DNA of 64,000 nucleotides from Candidatus Endobugula sertula (GTDB lineage: Bacteria; Pseudomonadota; Gammaproteobacteria; Pseudomonadales; Cellvibrionaceae): NCBI GenBank assembly GCA_001723645.1, contig MDLC01000011.1, positions 1 to 64,000 of the forward strand. The letters are read 5' to 3'. The notes under the pieces are model-generated. The model saw only the letters and a list, made by a program, of their open reading frames with translations, had not been told where the DNA came from and did no database searches. Position numbers and translations under genes: made by a program. Below are positions 1 through 9,180 of this stretch, piece after piece (positions within the stretch are counted from its first letter, which is position 1; each line of letters begins with the position of its first letter).

Positions 1-141
1 GAACATTCTGAATGCTTAGGAAGAAAAAGCGATCATGTTTAATCGTTGGCGGTGATCATCTTCAGTGGAATACGCAATCAATCGCAGGCTCTCATGTTAG
101 AATCAATATATTAATGAGTGTAGAGGCGAAGCTCCAACGAT

Positions 142-1497
142 ATGAAAGTAACAGTTTTTGGTATTGGGTATGTGGGTTTGGTTCAAGCAGCGGTATTATC
201 TGACGTTGGTCATCAAGTCTGTTGCGTTGATATTGATGAAGGTAAAATCGAAAAACTCAAACAAGGTCTTATTCCTATCTATGAGCCAGGATTGGCGCCG
301 TTGGTTCAATCCAACTACCAAGCTGGTAGGATTCATTTTACCACCAAGGCTCAGGAAGGTGTCAATTTCGGTGATATACAGTTTATTGCGGTAGGAACGC
401 CGCCAGATGAAGACGGCTCAGCTGACTTGAAATATGTACTGGCAGTGGCAGAAACTATCGCGACTTATATGGAATCCAGTAAAATCATTATTGATAAATC
501 CACTGTACCAGTGGGTACAGCCGACAAAGTGAAATCTTGTGTTGCTAGTGTTTTGGCAGAGCGTCAAAAAGAGGTGTCTTTTCATGTGGTTTCTAATCCA
601 GAGTTCCTAAAAGAAGGAGCTGCCGTTAATGATTGTATGCGACCCGATAGAATCGTTATTGGTGCAGATTCCCCTGCTGTTGAGAAAACCATGCGTGAAC
701 TCTATGAACCCTTTAATCGTAACCATGATCGAATGATCTTCATGGATATTCGCAGTGCTGAGTTAACCAAATACGCAGCCAATTGCATGTTGGCTACAAA
801 AATCAGTTTTATGAATGAAATGTCTAATTTAGCTGAAAAGTTAGGTGCTGATATTGAAATGGTTCGACAAGGCATTGGCTCTGATGAGCGTATAGGTTAT
901 CACTTTATATATCCTGGCTGCGGTTATGGCGGCTCGTGTTTTCCTAAAGATGTGCAAGCCCTGATTAGGACTTCCGAGGCAATAGCATATGATGCCCCTC
1001 TGCTTAAAGCCGTCGAGAGTGTTAACTGTCATCAAAAACAAAAACTATTTGACTATATTGATACACATTTTTCAGGCGATATTGCAGGCAAAACCTTTGC
1101 CTTATGGGGACTCTCTTTCAAGCCCAAAACAGATGATATGCGAGAAGCTTCCAGCCGCGTCATTATGGAATCTTTATGGCGTGTCGGAGCAAAAGTACAG
1201 GCTTATGATCCTGAAGCCATGGAAGAATGTTTAAGAATTTATGGTAAACGTGATGACCTATTATTGGCAGACAGTAAAGAAGCGGCCTTGCATCATGCAG
1301 ATGCCTTGGTGATATGCACCGAATGGCAACATTTTAGAGCCCCCGACTTCGACGAAATTAAGCGTGTTATGACTTTCCCGGTTATTTTTGATGGAAGAAA
1401 TCTCTATAGCCCTCAACGAATGGAAGAAAAAGGCATCCTCTATTATGCCATTGGAAGAGGACACTCCATTCTTAGGCGTCAGTCGTCACCTGTCTAA
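142..1497 (+). CDS. ugd: UDP-glucose 6-dehydrogenase
   Basis: This enzyme oxidises UDP-glucose to UDP-glucuronate with two NAD+, giving a precursor for exopolysaccharide or lipid A decoration in the cytoplasm. The 451-residue protein starts with the Rossmann motif GIGYVG (residues 7-12). It also has VPVGT (122-126), NPEFLKEG near 153, and the catalytic motif [12 protein letters not shown] with the nucleophile Cys266. Length and motif order fit the UDP-glucose/GDP-mannose dehydrogenase family. The ATG lies about 10 bases after a weak GAGGCGAAG. No polysaccharide genes follow it; it is closed by a shared terminator, so any partners would lie upstream of the window. Confidence 0.95.
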   Translation: MKVTVFGIGYVGLVQAAVLSDVGHQVCCVDIDEGKIEKLKQGLIPIYEPGLAPLVQSNYQAGRIHFTTKAQEGVNFGDIQFIAVGTPPDEDGSADLKYVLAVAETIATYMESSKIIIDKSTVPVGTADKVKSCVASVLAERQKEVSFHVVSNPEFLKEGAAVNDCMRPDRIVIGADSPAVEKTMRELYEPFNRNHDRMIFMDIRSAELTKYAANCMLATKISFMNEMSNLAEKLGADIEMVRQGIGSDERIGYHFIYPGCGYGGSCFPKDVQALIRTSEAIAYDAPLLKAVESVNCHQKQKLFDYIDTHFSGDIAGKTFALWGLSFKPKTDDMREASSRVIMESLWRVGAKVQAYDPEAMEECLRIYGKRDDLLLADSKEAALHHADALVICTEWQHFRAPDFDEIKRVMTFPVIFDGRNLYSPQRMEEKGILYYAIGRGHSILRRQSSPV

Positions 1498-1614
1498 GAG
1501 AGCGGATTAGAAAGCAGTTTTCTGCGATACGTAAAGTGCATTTGCTGAACAGAATGTAGCATTTAATATTCAGCTTGTGCTAGAGGGTTTTTATAAGGAT
1601 CGATGTTTTAGCAT

Positions 1615-1640
1615 AAAAAAAGGAGCCATAGCTCCTTTTT
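1615..1640. terminator. Bidirectional intrinsic terminator
   Basis: An A run, AGGAGC, a CATA loop, GCTCCT and a T run form a symmetrical hairpin. It sits between the convergent ugd and the broken outer-membrane gene and can serve both strands. Confidence 0.8.
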
Positions 1641-1668
1641 ACGCTCTTAAAATCCCGAAAATACTCGG

Positions 1669-2211
1669 CTAGAACTTGTAACTTAAACTGATAGAAGTTG
1701 CAGCAAGTTCAACGCCACTGTTATCATAGTATTTTACATACTCCAAGCCGATAGAAGTGTTTTCCGATACACCAATATCAATACCAGCACCAAAAGACAC
1801 ATCGCTATCTTGGGCAGTAGCAGTAGCGCTATTATTGCCAAGACTACCTCTTGCTTCAAGCTCAACATCGGCGTAGCCTACAAGCAAATAGGGAGAAAAT
1901 GTGCCTCCAACCGAAAACTTACCGTATACTGCGGATACCTAATCTACGCCTACGCTCAAATTGATACCGCCAATATTAGTAGTATCATCTCCTGCATCAA
2001 AGCCCAAACGACCTTCCACTGCGATATGTTTATTGAATTCATAGCCACCTAAGATGAAAAAAGCTTTAGGTTCTAGCGAAGGGATGCCAGTTTCTTCATA
2101 GTCTCCTTGCGCATATTGTAAGCCAATATAACCTCCAGCGAATGCAGGTAAAGCGCTGCTCATTAGTAAAGCAGTGGTGGTTGCGAAAATCAATCGTTTG
2201 ATAGACATCAA
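1669..2211 (-). pseudogene. Outer-membrane beta-barrel protein gene with in-frame amber stop
   Basis: The reading frame begins with a signal peptide (residues 1 to about 25, ending ALPAFA) and then beta-barrel repeats (GGYIGLQYAQGDYEE, GGYEFNKHIAVEGRLGF). It meets a TAG at 1939-1941. The same frame then continues without a shift through VSAVYGKFSVGGTFSPYLL to the C-terminus SLSYKF, whose final Phe is typical of barrels inserted by the BAM complex. The combined length of about 180 residues fits small OMP_b-brl/OmpA-like barrels. Family alignment would put an aromatic or similar residue where the TAG lies. One base change therefore explains the break. It could be a recent pseudogene, a sequencing error, or read by an amber suppressor. 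A good Shine-Dalgarno (AGGAGA) precedes the ATG. Confidence 0.8.
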
Positions 2212-2657
2212 TAGGTCTCCTTTATAAAAAATATTTCATACTCTAACAAGAGGCGCCTATCCTATAGATTGTCGCTTTATTCGTCAACACTCCTATTTGT
2301 CTAACCAATAACTATTTCATGATTTTTTGGGTAAGTTTGCGCATTCGCACAGTCAAAAAATGCTCAGTCAAGCTAATGCAACTCACCGTAACGAAGCAGG
2401 TTTGGTTTTGTTGTCTTTGGCTGGGTTGGTTTTTTTCACAGGTGCTGCATCAAGATTCATCAGACATGTTGAGGTCGGAGTTATCGGGTTCTTAGCATGC
2501 GTTGAAAAATGCCATAAATATGAGCCATGTTGATCAGGGTGCCGATAGGACGACGCTTTATCCAACTGAACCACATACCGGGTAAGAAGTAGGTAAACAG
2601 GATTGTATCGATTTATGTCAGATAACAAGGATTTTACCATTTAATCAATAGTACCGG
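2212..2657. other. Non-coding stretch, no gene recognised
   Basis: About 450 bases between the divergent outer-membrane gene and the cytochrome gene. Short frames exist on both strands, but none has a start signal or recognisable protein sequence. Confidence 0.5.
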
Positions 2658-2686
2658 TTAACCTCTGCTAAATAAACCGCTATAAT
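2658..2686 (+). promoter_or_regulatory. Sigma70-type promoter for the cytochrome c5 gene
   Basis: TTAACC at 2658-2663 and a perfect TATAAT at 2681-2686 are separated by 17 bases. The element lies about 75 bases before the cytochrome start. Confidence 0.6.
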
Positions 2687-2763
2687 TTAGCTACTTATAT
2701 CTATAGAAAACGCTAGTTCCAAGTCTAGGGCTGGCTTTACCACTAACAGAAGAGGAGGCCATC

Positions 2764-3174
2764 GTGCTGCCAAAACACATAACATTAGCGCTAGTCAGCC
2801 TTGTATTATTGGTTTCTACCATAGCATTTGCTGCTGTGAAAGATGAAATTAGCGCGCGCGTGGCACCCGTGGGTAGTTTATGTATGTCGGGTGATGAATG
2901 TGCTGCAGCCCCTATCGTTGTTGCCAGTGGTCCACGTAGTGGCGAAGACATTTATAACTCCAAGTGTATTGCTTGTCACAGTTCTGGTGCGGCAGGAGCC
3001 CCAAAATTGGGGGATACAGGTGTATGGGCCCCACGTATTGATAAGGGTATTGATGAACTCTACGCTAGTGTATTGAATGGCTTTAAAGGTATGCCGGCTA
3101 AAGGTTTGTGTATGGATTGCTCCGATGATGAGCTGAAAGCAACTGTTGATTATATGGTAATTAAGTCCCAATAG
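2764..3174 (+). CDS. Cytochrome c5-type periplasmic cytochrome
   Basis: A 136-residue class I c-type cytochrome, expected to carry electrons in the periplasm. A signal peptide covers about residues 1-23. The haem-binding motif CIACH is at residues 68-72 and the axial Met is in GMP (Met110). CMDC at 116-119 matches the disulfide pair typical of cytochrome c5, which separates it from other short c cytochromes. The start is GTG at 2764, chosen because AGAGGAGG ends five bases upstream. It is monocistronic, with a promoter in front and a terminator behind, and it converges on rep, an arrangement also known from pseudomonads. Confidence 0.9.
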   Translation: MLPKHITLALVSLVLLVSTIAFAAVKDEISARVAPVGSLCMSGDECAAAPIVVASGPRSGEDIYNSKCIACHSSGAAGAPKLGDTGVWAPRIDKGIDELYASVLNGFKGMPAKGLCMDCSDDELKATVDYMVIKSQ

Positions 3175-3190
3175 GCTGTTGGCGAATACA

Positions 3191-3215
3191 ACTCCGCTTT
3201 ATGCGGAGTGTTTTA
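3191..3215. terminator. Intrinsic terminator between cytochrome c5 and rep
   Basis: ACTCCGC, a five-base loop and GCGGAGT are followed by TTTTATT. It reads best on the + strand and overlaps the last bases of rep. Confidence 0.8.
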
Positions 3216-5240
3216 TTGATTAAACATGCCCAGTAAACTGCTTAATACTTCTTCCCCTTTTTGTTGCGCCACTTTCGGATTACTGTCGCCAAACCCTTCT
3301 TTTTCTATATCATCGGCAGGAAGCTCATCAATAAATCGACTGGGTGTAGTTTCAACAATTTCACCAAACCGTTTGCGCTTTGCTGCCAGCGATAGTGTAA
3401 GACTACGTTGGGCCCGGGTAATACCCACATAGGCCAGTCGCCTTTCCTCTTCGACATTACCCTCGTCAAGACTATTTTGGTGAGGGAAGATGTCTTCTTC
3501 CATTCCAATAATAAACACATGAGGGAATTCAAGACCTTTAGAGGCATGTAAGGTCATGAGTTGTACGCGATCATCGATGCCTTCTTCTTCCTGCCTATCC
3601 AACAAGTCCATTAATACCAATTTAGCAATTGCCTCTTTTAGTGTTGACCGGGGTATTTCTGTTAGCGTTTTCTCATTCGATTTTTGCAGTGTGTCTTTGA
3701 TCGAACGGATCAAAAATTGCACATTTTCCATTCTACGTTCTGCAATTTGTGGTGAGCTGGCATGTTGATTCAACCAGCCTAGATAATCCATATCTTCCAA
3801 CATTTCCTTAATGACGGGAACAGGATCTTCATCCTCGCACTCCTTCATAATATGGCTCATCCAGAGGTAAAACTTTTGTAGGCGCGGATAAGCAGTCGTT
3901 GATATATGCTCGGTTAAACCCAGTTCTCCCAGTGCGCTAAATAAGCTGATTGAACGCTCTGTGGCGTACAGGCTCAGTGCTTCAATAGTGCTGGTCCCAA
4001 TTTGTCTTCGGGGTGTATTAATAATGCGCAGTAATGCATTATCGTCATCAGGATTCACAATAACTCGTAAATAGGCCATGATATCCTTAATCTCTGTCCT
4101 TGAGAAAAAAGAGGTTCCTCCGCTGATATGGTAAGGGATTTGATAATGCTTTAATTTTAGTTCGAGTAATCGGGCCTGGTGGTTACTGCGATAGAGTACG
4201 GCAAAATCACGGAACCTGATACGACGCTGCAGCCGCTGAGTGATGATTTCACTGGCGATGCGTTCGGCTTCGGTTTCTTCATTACTGGAACGCAGTACAC
4301 GAATAGGCTCACCATAACTCATTTCGCTCCATAGCACCTTGGTGAATTCATGTGGATTGTTTTCGATCAAGGTATTAGCCGCTTTTAAAATACGTTGGGT
4401 TGAGCGATAATTTTGCTCTAGTTTGATGACCTTTACGTTGTCAAAGTCTTGCTTCAGCAAAGATAGGTTTTCTGGTCTTGCGCCACGCCATGCGTAAATA
4501 GACTGATCATCGTCACCCACAACGGTTAATGTGCCTCTATTACCGATCAGTAAACGAATGAAGCGGTATTGGCTATTGTTGGTATCCTGGTATTCATCGA
4601 CAAGTAGGTAACGAATACGTCTTTGCCATTTTTCTAACAGCTCCGGGTGTGTTGTTAAATATTGAACAGGCTGCAGAATTAAATCATCAAAATCCATCGC
4701 GTTATAGGCTTTCAGTGCTTGAGTGTAGCGCTCGTAAATAAGTGCAATGAATTGCTCGGCACGACTTTCCGCAATGGTTACCGCATGTTCCGGTAAAGTG
4801 AGATCATTCTTCCAACGGGATATCTGATGTTGCACTAGGCTCAGGTGATCACTATCCAATTCTTTGTCCTTAAGCATCAACTCTTTCAGTAGAGATCGCG
4901 CATCTTCGCTATCAAAAATTGAAAACCCAGGCTTATAACCAAATAGTGCACAGTCACTACGAACGATATTAAGCCCGAGATTATGAAAGGTGGATACAGT
5001 AAGACCTCGGGTTCCAGAGCTTGTAACTAGGCGGCTAACTCGCTCTTTCATCTCTCTTGCGGCTTTATTCGTAAACGTAAGGGCTGCAATATGACGAGCG
5101 GGCATTCCACACTCTTCGATAAGGTAAGCAATTTTTTGTGTGATGACGCTGGTTTTACCACTACCTGCCCCGGCCAATACTAGGCATGGGCCGTCAATAT
5201 AGTAGGTCGCTTCTCGTTGTTTGCTATTGGGCTGGGGCAC
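3213..5240 (-). CDS. rep: ATP-dependent DNA helicase Rep
   Basis: A superfamily 1A 3'-5' DNA helicase that clears proteins ahead of the replication fork. The 675 residues match Rep length. Visible motifs, in order: Walker A GAGSGKT (24-30), motif Ia TFTNKAAREM, motif II VDEYQD (near 215), motif III GDDDQSIYAWRGA (near 245), motif IV QNYRST, motif V LHASKGLEFPHV, and motif VI EERRLAYVGITRA. The N-terminus aligns with the Rep start, so the ATG at 5240 is kept. It shares a terminator with the convergent cytochrome gene. UvrD is the main alternative, but the length and the neighbour favour Rep. Confidence 0.92.
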   Translation of the reverse strand: MPQPNSKQREATYYIDGPCLVLAGAGSGKTSVITQKIAYLIEECGMPARHIAALTFTNKAAREMKERVSRLVTSSGTRGLTVSTFHNLGLNIVRSDCALFGYKPGFSIFDSEDARSLLKELMLKDKELDSDHLSLVQHQISRWKNDLTLPEHAVTIAESRAEQFIALIYERYTQALKAYNAMDFDDLILQPVQYLTTHPELLEKWQRRIRYLLVDEYQDTNNSQYRFIRLLIGNRGTLTVVGDDDQSIYAWRGARPENLSLLKQDFDNVKVIKLEQNYRSTQRILKAANTLIENNPHEFTKVLWSEMSYGEPIRVLRSSNEETEAERIASEIITQRLQRRIRFRDFAVLYRSNHQARLLELKLKHYQIPYHISGGTSFFSRTEIKDIMAYLRVIVNPDDDNALLRIINTPRRQIGTSTIEALSLYATERSISLFSALGELGLTEHISTTAYPRLQKFYLWMSHIMKECEDEDPVPVIKEMLEDMDYLGWLNQHASSPQIAERRMENVQFLIRSIKDTLQKSNEKTLTEIPRSTLKEAIAKLVLMDLLDRQEEEGIDDRVQLMTLHASKGLEFPHVFIIGMEEDIFPHQNSLDEGNVEEERRLAYVGITRAQRSLTLSLAAKRKRFGEIVETTPSRFIDELPADDIEKEGFGDSNPKVAQQKGEEVLSSLLGMFNQ

Positions 5241-5421
5241 GGTATTGCACTGCAGTAGGGTGAATAGGGGGAGGATAATGCTTATGGGTAGTTATTCTAT
5301 CAACAGCCGGACCATCATCCCAGAAAAAATTCATATCGTTTATATTTTAAAAATAACTCAATGCTGGTCATACTGATTTGTCTACACTCAACGGGACTCT
5401 TTATAAGCTTTTGGATATCTA

Positions 5422-5440
5422 AAAGTATAACGTATACTTT
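5422..5440. promoter_or_regulatory. Perfect inverted repeat, candidate operator of the LysR gene
   Basis: AAAGTATA-ACG-TATACTTT is an eight-base perfect dyad with a three-base centre, about 40 bases before the LysR-type gene. The position and symmetry suit autoregulation. The binding protein is inferred, not shown. Confidence 0.45.
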
Positions 5441-5478
5441 ACCTTATTTTAAATAATGCTGTAGGGTTGGGGGTCTTT

Positions 5479-6387
5479 ATGGGAAGAAAAAAAGCGTCAC
5501 TTGCAGGACAGTTGGACAATCTAGACTTAAAACTATTAAAAATATTCAAAACAGTGGTCGAGTCTGGTGGCTTTACCGCTGCGGAAATCGAACTCAATCT
5601 CGCCAATTCCACTATTTCAAATTACATCTCAGACCTGGAAAAAAGGTTGGATATGAATTTGTGTAAACGTGGCCGCGGGGGATTTCAGTTAACGAAGCAT
5701 GGGGCTGTTGTTTACCAAGCGACTCTGGAATTATTGGGGGCTATCAATGACTTTCAAAATAAAGTGAATACTTCCCACAACCGCCTATTTGGCTCTATTC
5801 ACTTAGCCATCACTGAACATACGATTGGTAAGTATCATTCAAAGATTATCAATGCCTTAAAACAATTTACACAACGGGCGCCCGCTGTAAAAATTCAAAT
5901 TAGTACAATGGAGTCAGACGATGTCACTGCTGCCGTTATTGATGAGCGCGTTGATATCGGTATTACCGCAACGCCAAGTACTTATCCAGAACTACTTAAA
6001 CAGTCATTATTTGAAGAAAAGATGACCCTGTTTTGTGCAAAACCACATCCCTTATATAATAAGCCTGAGGAAGAAATTACTGCCAGCGAGTTTGCCAGCT
6101 ACCGTTTTGTCGAATCACCTCGAATGTTACCCGGTAGAGAAATTCACCCGGATATAAAGCAATGGAACAAGCATGCAATAGCTCACCATCAAGAAGCACG
6201 TACTGCACTCATACTATCAGGCAATTATTTAGGGTTTCTTCCTGAACATTTAATAGAACAATGGGGGCTTACAGAACAACTAAAACCTATGTATAAATAC
6301 AGCTATAAAAACAACATTTCGGCAATATGCAAGAAAAATAAAATTAACGATATTGTCGTTAGCACATTCTATTCTTACTTTCATTAA
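5479..6387 (+). CDS. LysR-family transcriptional regulator
   Basis: A 302-residue regulator with an N-terminal winged helix-turn-helix (residues about 8-70; GGFTAAEIELNLANSTISNY carries the recognition helix). This is followed by a periplasmic-binding-like effector domain (about 95-300, beginning FGSIHLAITEH). The ATG at 5479 is chosen over a TTG four codons upstream because GGGG sits five bases before it. It stands alone, divergent from rep and 114 bases ahead of the DUF5610-like gene. The effector and regulon cannot be told from sequence. A perfect dyad in its promoter region may be its own site. Confidence 0.88.
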   Translation: MGRKKASLAGQLDNLDLKLLKIFKTVVESGGFTAAEIELNLANSTISNYISDLEKRLDMNLCKRGRGGFQLTKHGAVVYQATLELLGAINDFQNKVNTSHNRLFGSIHLAITEHTIGKYHSKIINALKQFTQRAPAVKIQISTMESDDVTAAVIDERVDIGITATPSTYPELLKQSLFEEKMTLFCAKPHPLYNKPEEEITASEFASYRFVESPRMLPGREIHPDIKQWNKHAIAHHQEARTALILSGNYLGFLPEHLIEQWGLTEQLKPMYKYSYKNNISAICKKNKINDIVVSTFYSYFH

Positions 6388-6501
6388 ATCGTTAACTGAT
6401 TGTTTTTTCCAATAAGCTTTGATATCGACAAATATGATTCCAGTTATCAACAATGGCGCCGATAACCTAACATACGGTAATATACTTGACAGGATGAACC
6501 A

Positions 6502-7827
6502 ATGTCAGAACCCATCGCAACTAGAGTAGGCAATTTCGGTATCGACCACCTCTATCCCAAAGAGGCTTTACTCCTCCAGCAAGCGGAACACGAGTCGGAG
6601 CCGGTAGTGAATGATCAATATAGTCGCCAAACCTCAGCTTATCATATCAACATTGGCAACCAACCTAGCGATTCTGCATTAACCTATAGCCATTTAAGCC
6701 AGAGTTATTCGTCATCTTATTCTACATTAGAAAAAACGGCTGATGTCGCTCCAGTTCAAGCGTTTCCTGTTCTATTAAATGGCACCAAAAACATTCTCAC
6801 TTTTATTGAACAACGGTTGGTTATAGAAAAGGGAAATGGGGCTTCCGATGAAGAACTAGAAGTACTATTACAACAAGGTATCACTGGTTTTGAACAAGGA
6901 TACAATGACGCATTGGAGCTGCTACAAGGCTCAGAAGGCTTAAGTGATATCGTCAATACAACCGTCAAGACATTATATCAACAAGTCACTGATGGACTGG
7001 ATGACCTACGCAGGGCGTATTTTGATAATCCGGTACAACCAGTTTCTGAACCTGTTCAACATGAAATAGATATACAGGCCTCACAAATACCAGATACGAA
7101 TCCACAAAGAGACTTGCCGGAACCCTCATTTAAAAACTTTATCAGCCCTCAAGACACTCTTATCAGCTCTCTCCTGAACCATTTAAGTGATGTAAAAACC
7201 TCTGTAGATTACTCACTTAAAAACAGCTTTTCATTCCAACTAACAACTACCGATGGTGATACCATTAATATCCAGGCCAATCATTCATTAGCATTATCCA
7301 ACGGTGACGACTCTATAAAAGATGAGGCTACCGAAACCAGAGCCCGTTTAAGTGAACAAACCCATAAAAACAACACTGTTCATTTTACCATTAACGGTGA
7401 GTTGGATGAACAGGAAGTGATTGCTATTGAAGAGCTACTGAATCAGGTTCTCTATCTAGCACATAAATTTTATCAGGGAGATGTAGCATATGCTTATCAG
7501 ACAGCTCTAAACTTAGGTTACAATCAACAGGAAATTACAGGGTATTCGTTCAACCTAACACAAACAGAAACATATCAAGTAACAACAGCTTACCAACCAT
7601 TTAGACCGGCTGAATTACCAATATCAAGCAATCAAGACACTTTCAACCTGATTGGTCAATACGCTCAAAGCGTATTAAAAACTCTCAATAACCCTAACAA
7701 CTATCAATATTTTAATTACACACAACTTTTAGAACACATAGCCAAACAAATTGATCAGCAAGTTAATAAAACAACACCTCAAGGATTTTATCATCTAATC
7801 AACGATTTGGTCGATACATTCTCTTGA
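6502..7827 (+). CDS. DUF5610-domain protein of unknown function
   Basis: A 441-residue soluble protein without signal peptide or membrane segment. Residues about 93-165 (ILTFIEQRL, then GFEQGYNDALELLQG, then QQVTDGLDDL) fit my recollection of the DUF5610 pattern. The C-terminal half has another conserved-looking block, INGELDEQEVIAIEELLNQV and AYQTALNLGYNQQEI (about 295-345), joined by Gln/Asn-rich low-complexity linkers. The function is not known. AGGAT precedes the ATG. It ends 150 bases before moaA on the same strand, but nothing links the two functionally. Confidence 0.65.
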   Translation: MSEPIATRVGNFGIDHLYPKEALLLQQAEHESEPVVNDQYSRQTSAYHINIGNQPSDSALTYSHLSQSYSSSYSTLEKTADVAPVQAFPVLLNGTKNILTFIEQRLVIEKGNGASDEELEVLLQQGITGFEQGYNDALELLQGSEGLSDIVNTTVKTLYQQVTDGLDDLRRAYFDNPVQPVSEPVQHEIDIQASQIPDTNPQRDLPEPSFKNFISPQDTLISSLLNHLSDVKTSVDYSLKNSFSFQLTTTDGDTINIQANHSLALSNGDDSIKDEATETRARLSEQTHKNNTVHFTINGELDEQEVIAIEELLNQVLYLAHKFYQGDVAYAYQTALNLGYNQQEITGYSFNLTQTETYQVTTAYQPFRPAELPISSNQDTFNLIGQYAQSVLKTLNNPNNYQYFNYTQLLEHIAKQIDQQVNKTTPQGFYHLINDLVDTFS

Positions 7828-7977
7828 TCTAAAGGACACCCGCCATGAGTATTTTCCTATCAAGGAACATCTGCACGAAAATGCATGTGGCGAATCCGAA
7901 CAAATCCATTAAACTATAAACTGTCAAAATTCCTCACTCTCCTTTCACTGTAGGCCAATTTACGAGACAATGACCAG

Positions 7978-8961
7978 ATGAACCTATTTGATGGCTTTGG
8001 CCGCTCTATCAGTTACCTTCGGCTTTCTGTCACCGACCGATGTGACTTTCGCTGTGTTTACTGCATGTCTAAAGATATGACGTTCCTACCTCGTCATCGA
8101 ATACTGAGCATTGAAGAAATGACATTAGTCGCCCAAGCTTTCAATGAATTGGGTGTTAGCAAAATTCGTATTACCGGTGGTGAACCCTTAATTCGCTCTA
8201 ATATCTCCCTATTATTTAAAAATTTGAGGGAGTTACCACTCAAAGAAATCACCCTGACCACTAATGGTTCACAGCTTATAAAGCATGTCCGTAATTTAGT
8301 CGATGTTGGGGTAAAGCGTATTAATGTCAGCCTAGATAGCCTACAGGCAGATAAATTTAAAACTTTAACCCGCACAGGTAAGTTAAAAACCGTACTAAAA
8401 GGTATTGATGCCGCCTTAGAAGCTGGGCTAAAAATCAAGATAAATAGCGTCATTTTAAAGCATCGCAATATGGATGAAGTTAGAGATTTAGTGGGCTTCG
8501 CCATTGGGCGGCAAATGGATATCAGCTTTATTGAAGAAATGCCACTAGGCGTTATTAATGAACACCAACGTGAGAAGGAGTTTGTCAGTAGCGCCGATCT
8601 ACGCGAACATATTGCCGAAGTGTACCCCTTAACCCCTTCCACCAAAAATACTGGCGGACCCTCCCGGTACTGGCAGGTAGAAAATACATCCAACTATATC
8701 GGTTTTATTTCACCTCACAGCGATAACTTCTGTTCCGGCTGTAACCGTGTAAGAGTAACGACTGAAGGTCTGTTATTGCTTTGCTTAGGTAATGAACACA
8801 ACCTAGATCTGCGCCAGATTATTCGTCACAATCCCAATGATATCGAAGGCTTAAAACAACACATCGTAGCGGCTATGCAAAACAAGCCCGAAAAGCACCA
8901 TTTCGACCTTAATGGTAACAAGCCACAAATTGTACGCTTTATGAATATGACAGGCGGCTAA
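7978..8961 (+). CDS. moaA: GTP 3',8-cyclase MoaA
   Basis: A radical SAM enzyme that starts molybdenum cofactor synthesis by converting GTP to the 3',8-cyclo intermediate. The 327 residues carry the N-terminal 4Fe-4S motif Cys22-x3-Cys26-x2-Cys29, the GGEPL SAM-binding strand (near 64), and the second cluster motif C-x2-C-x13-C near the C-terminus (CSGCNRVRV). The protein ends in the conserved Gly-Gly tail that MoaA needs for catalysis. No other moa or mob gene is adjacent, so the partner MoaC must be elsewhere. Confidence 0.93.
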   Translation: MNLFDGFGRSISYLRLSVTDRCDFRCVYCMSKDMTFLPRHRILSIEEMTLVAQAFNELGVSKIRITGGEPLIRSNISLLFKNLRELPLKEITLTTNGSQLIKHVRNLVDVGVKRINVSLDSLQADKFKTLTRTGKLKTVLKGIDAALEAGLKIKINSVILKHRNMDEVRDLVGFAIGRQMDISFIEEMPLGVINEHQREKEFVSSADLREHIAEVYPLTPSTKNTGGPSRYWQVENTSNYIGFISPHSDNFCSGCNRVRVTTEGLLLLCLGNEHNLDLRQIIRHNPNDIEGLKQHIVAAMQNKPEKHHFDLNGNKPQIVRFMNMTGG

Positions 8962-9180
8962 ATGAATGTATATCGTCACGCACCACTTTGTCCATGCTCA
9001 ACAGAGCATAGCTAGCACATGATAATATGTCATAATTCATATGCACTGAAAACAAAGTATCCACATCACACTATTCTCACTGTCGAATAGCTTTTGCCTG
9101 AGCCTATTTTTTATCAACAAAATTAAATCAGAGTTGTCATACCAATCCCCAAAAATTGTATGCTAACGTTACCCATTGTC

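Noticed and set aside
12-203. 63-codon frame at the window start overlapping ugd
   Set aside because: It runs into ugd in another frame, has no ribosome site and no recognisable protein; treated as a shadow.
1939-1941. Recoded amber (pyrrolysine or other) in the outer-membrane gene
   Set aside because: No pyl-type gene or similar signal is visible and all other genes here end normally; mutation is simpler.
7844-7918. 24-codon frame with AAAGGA upstream, between the DUF5610-like gene and moaA
   Set aside because: Too short and without conserved features; the upstream AAAGGA may be chance.
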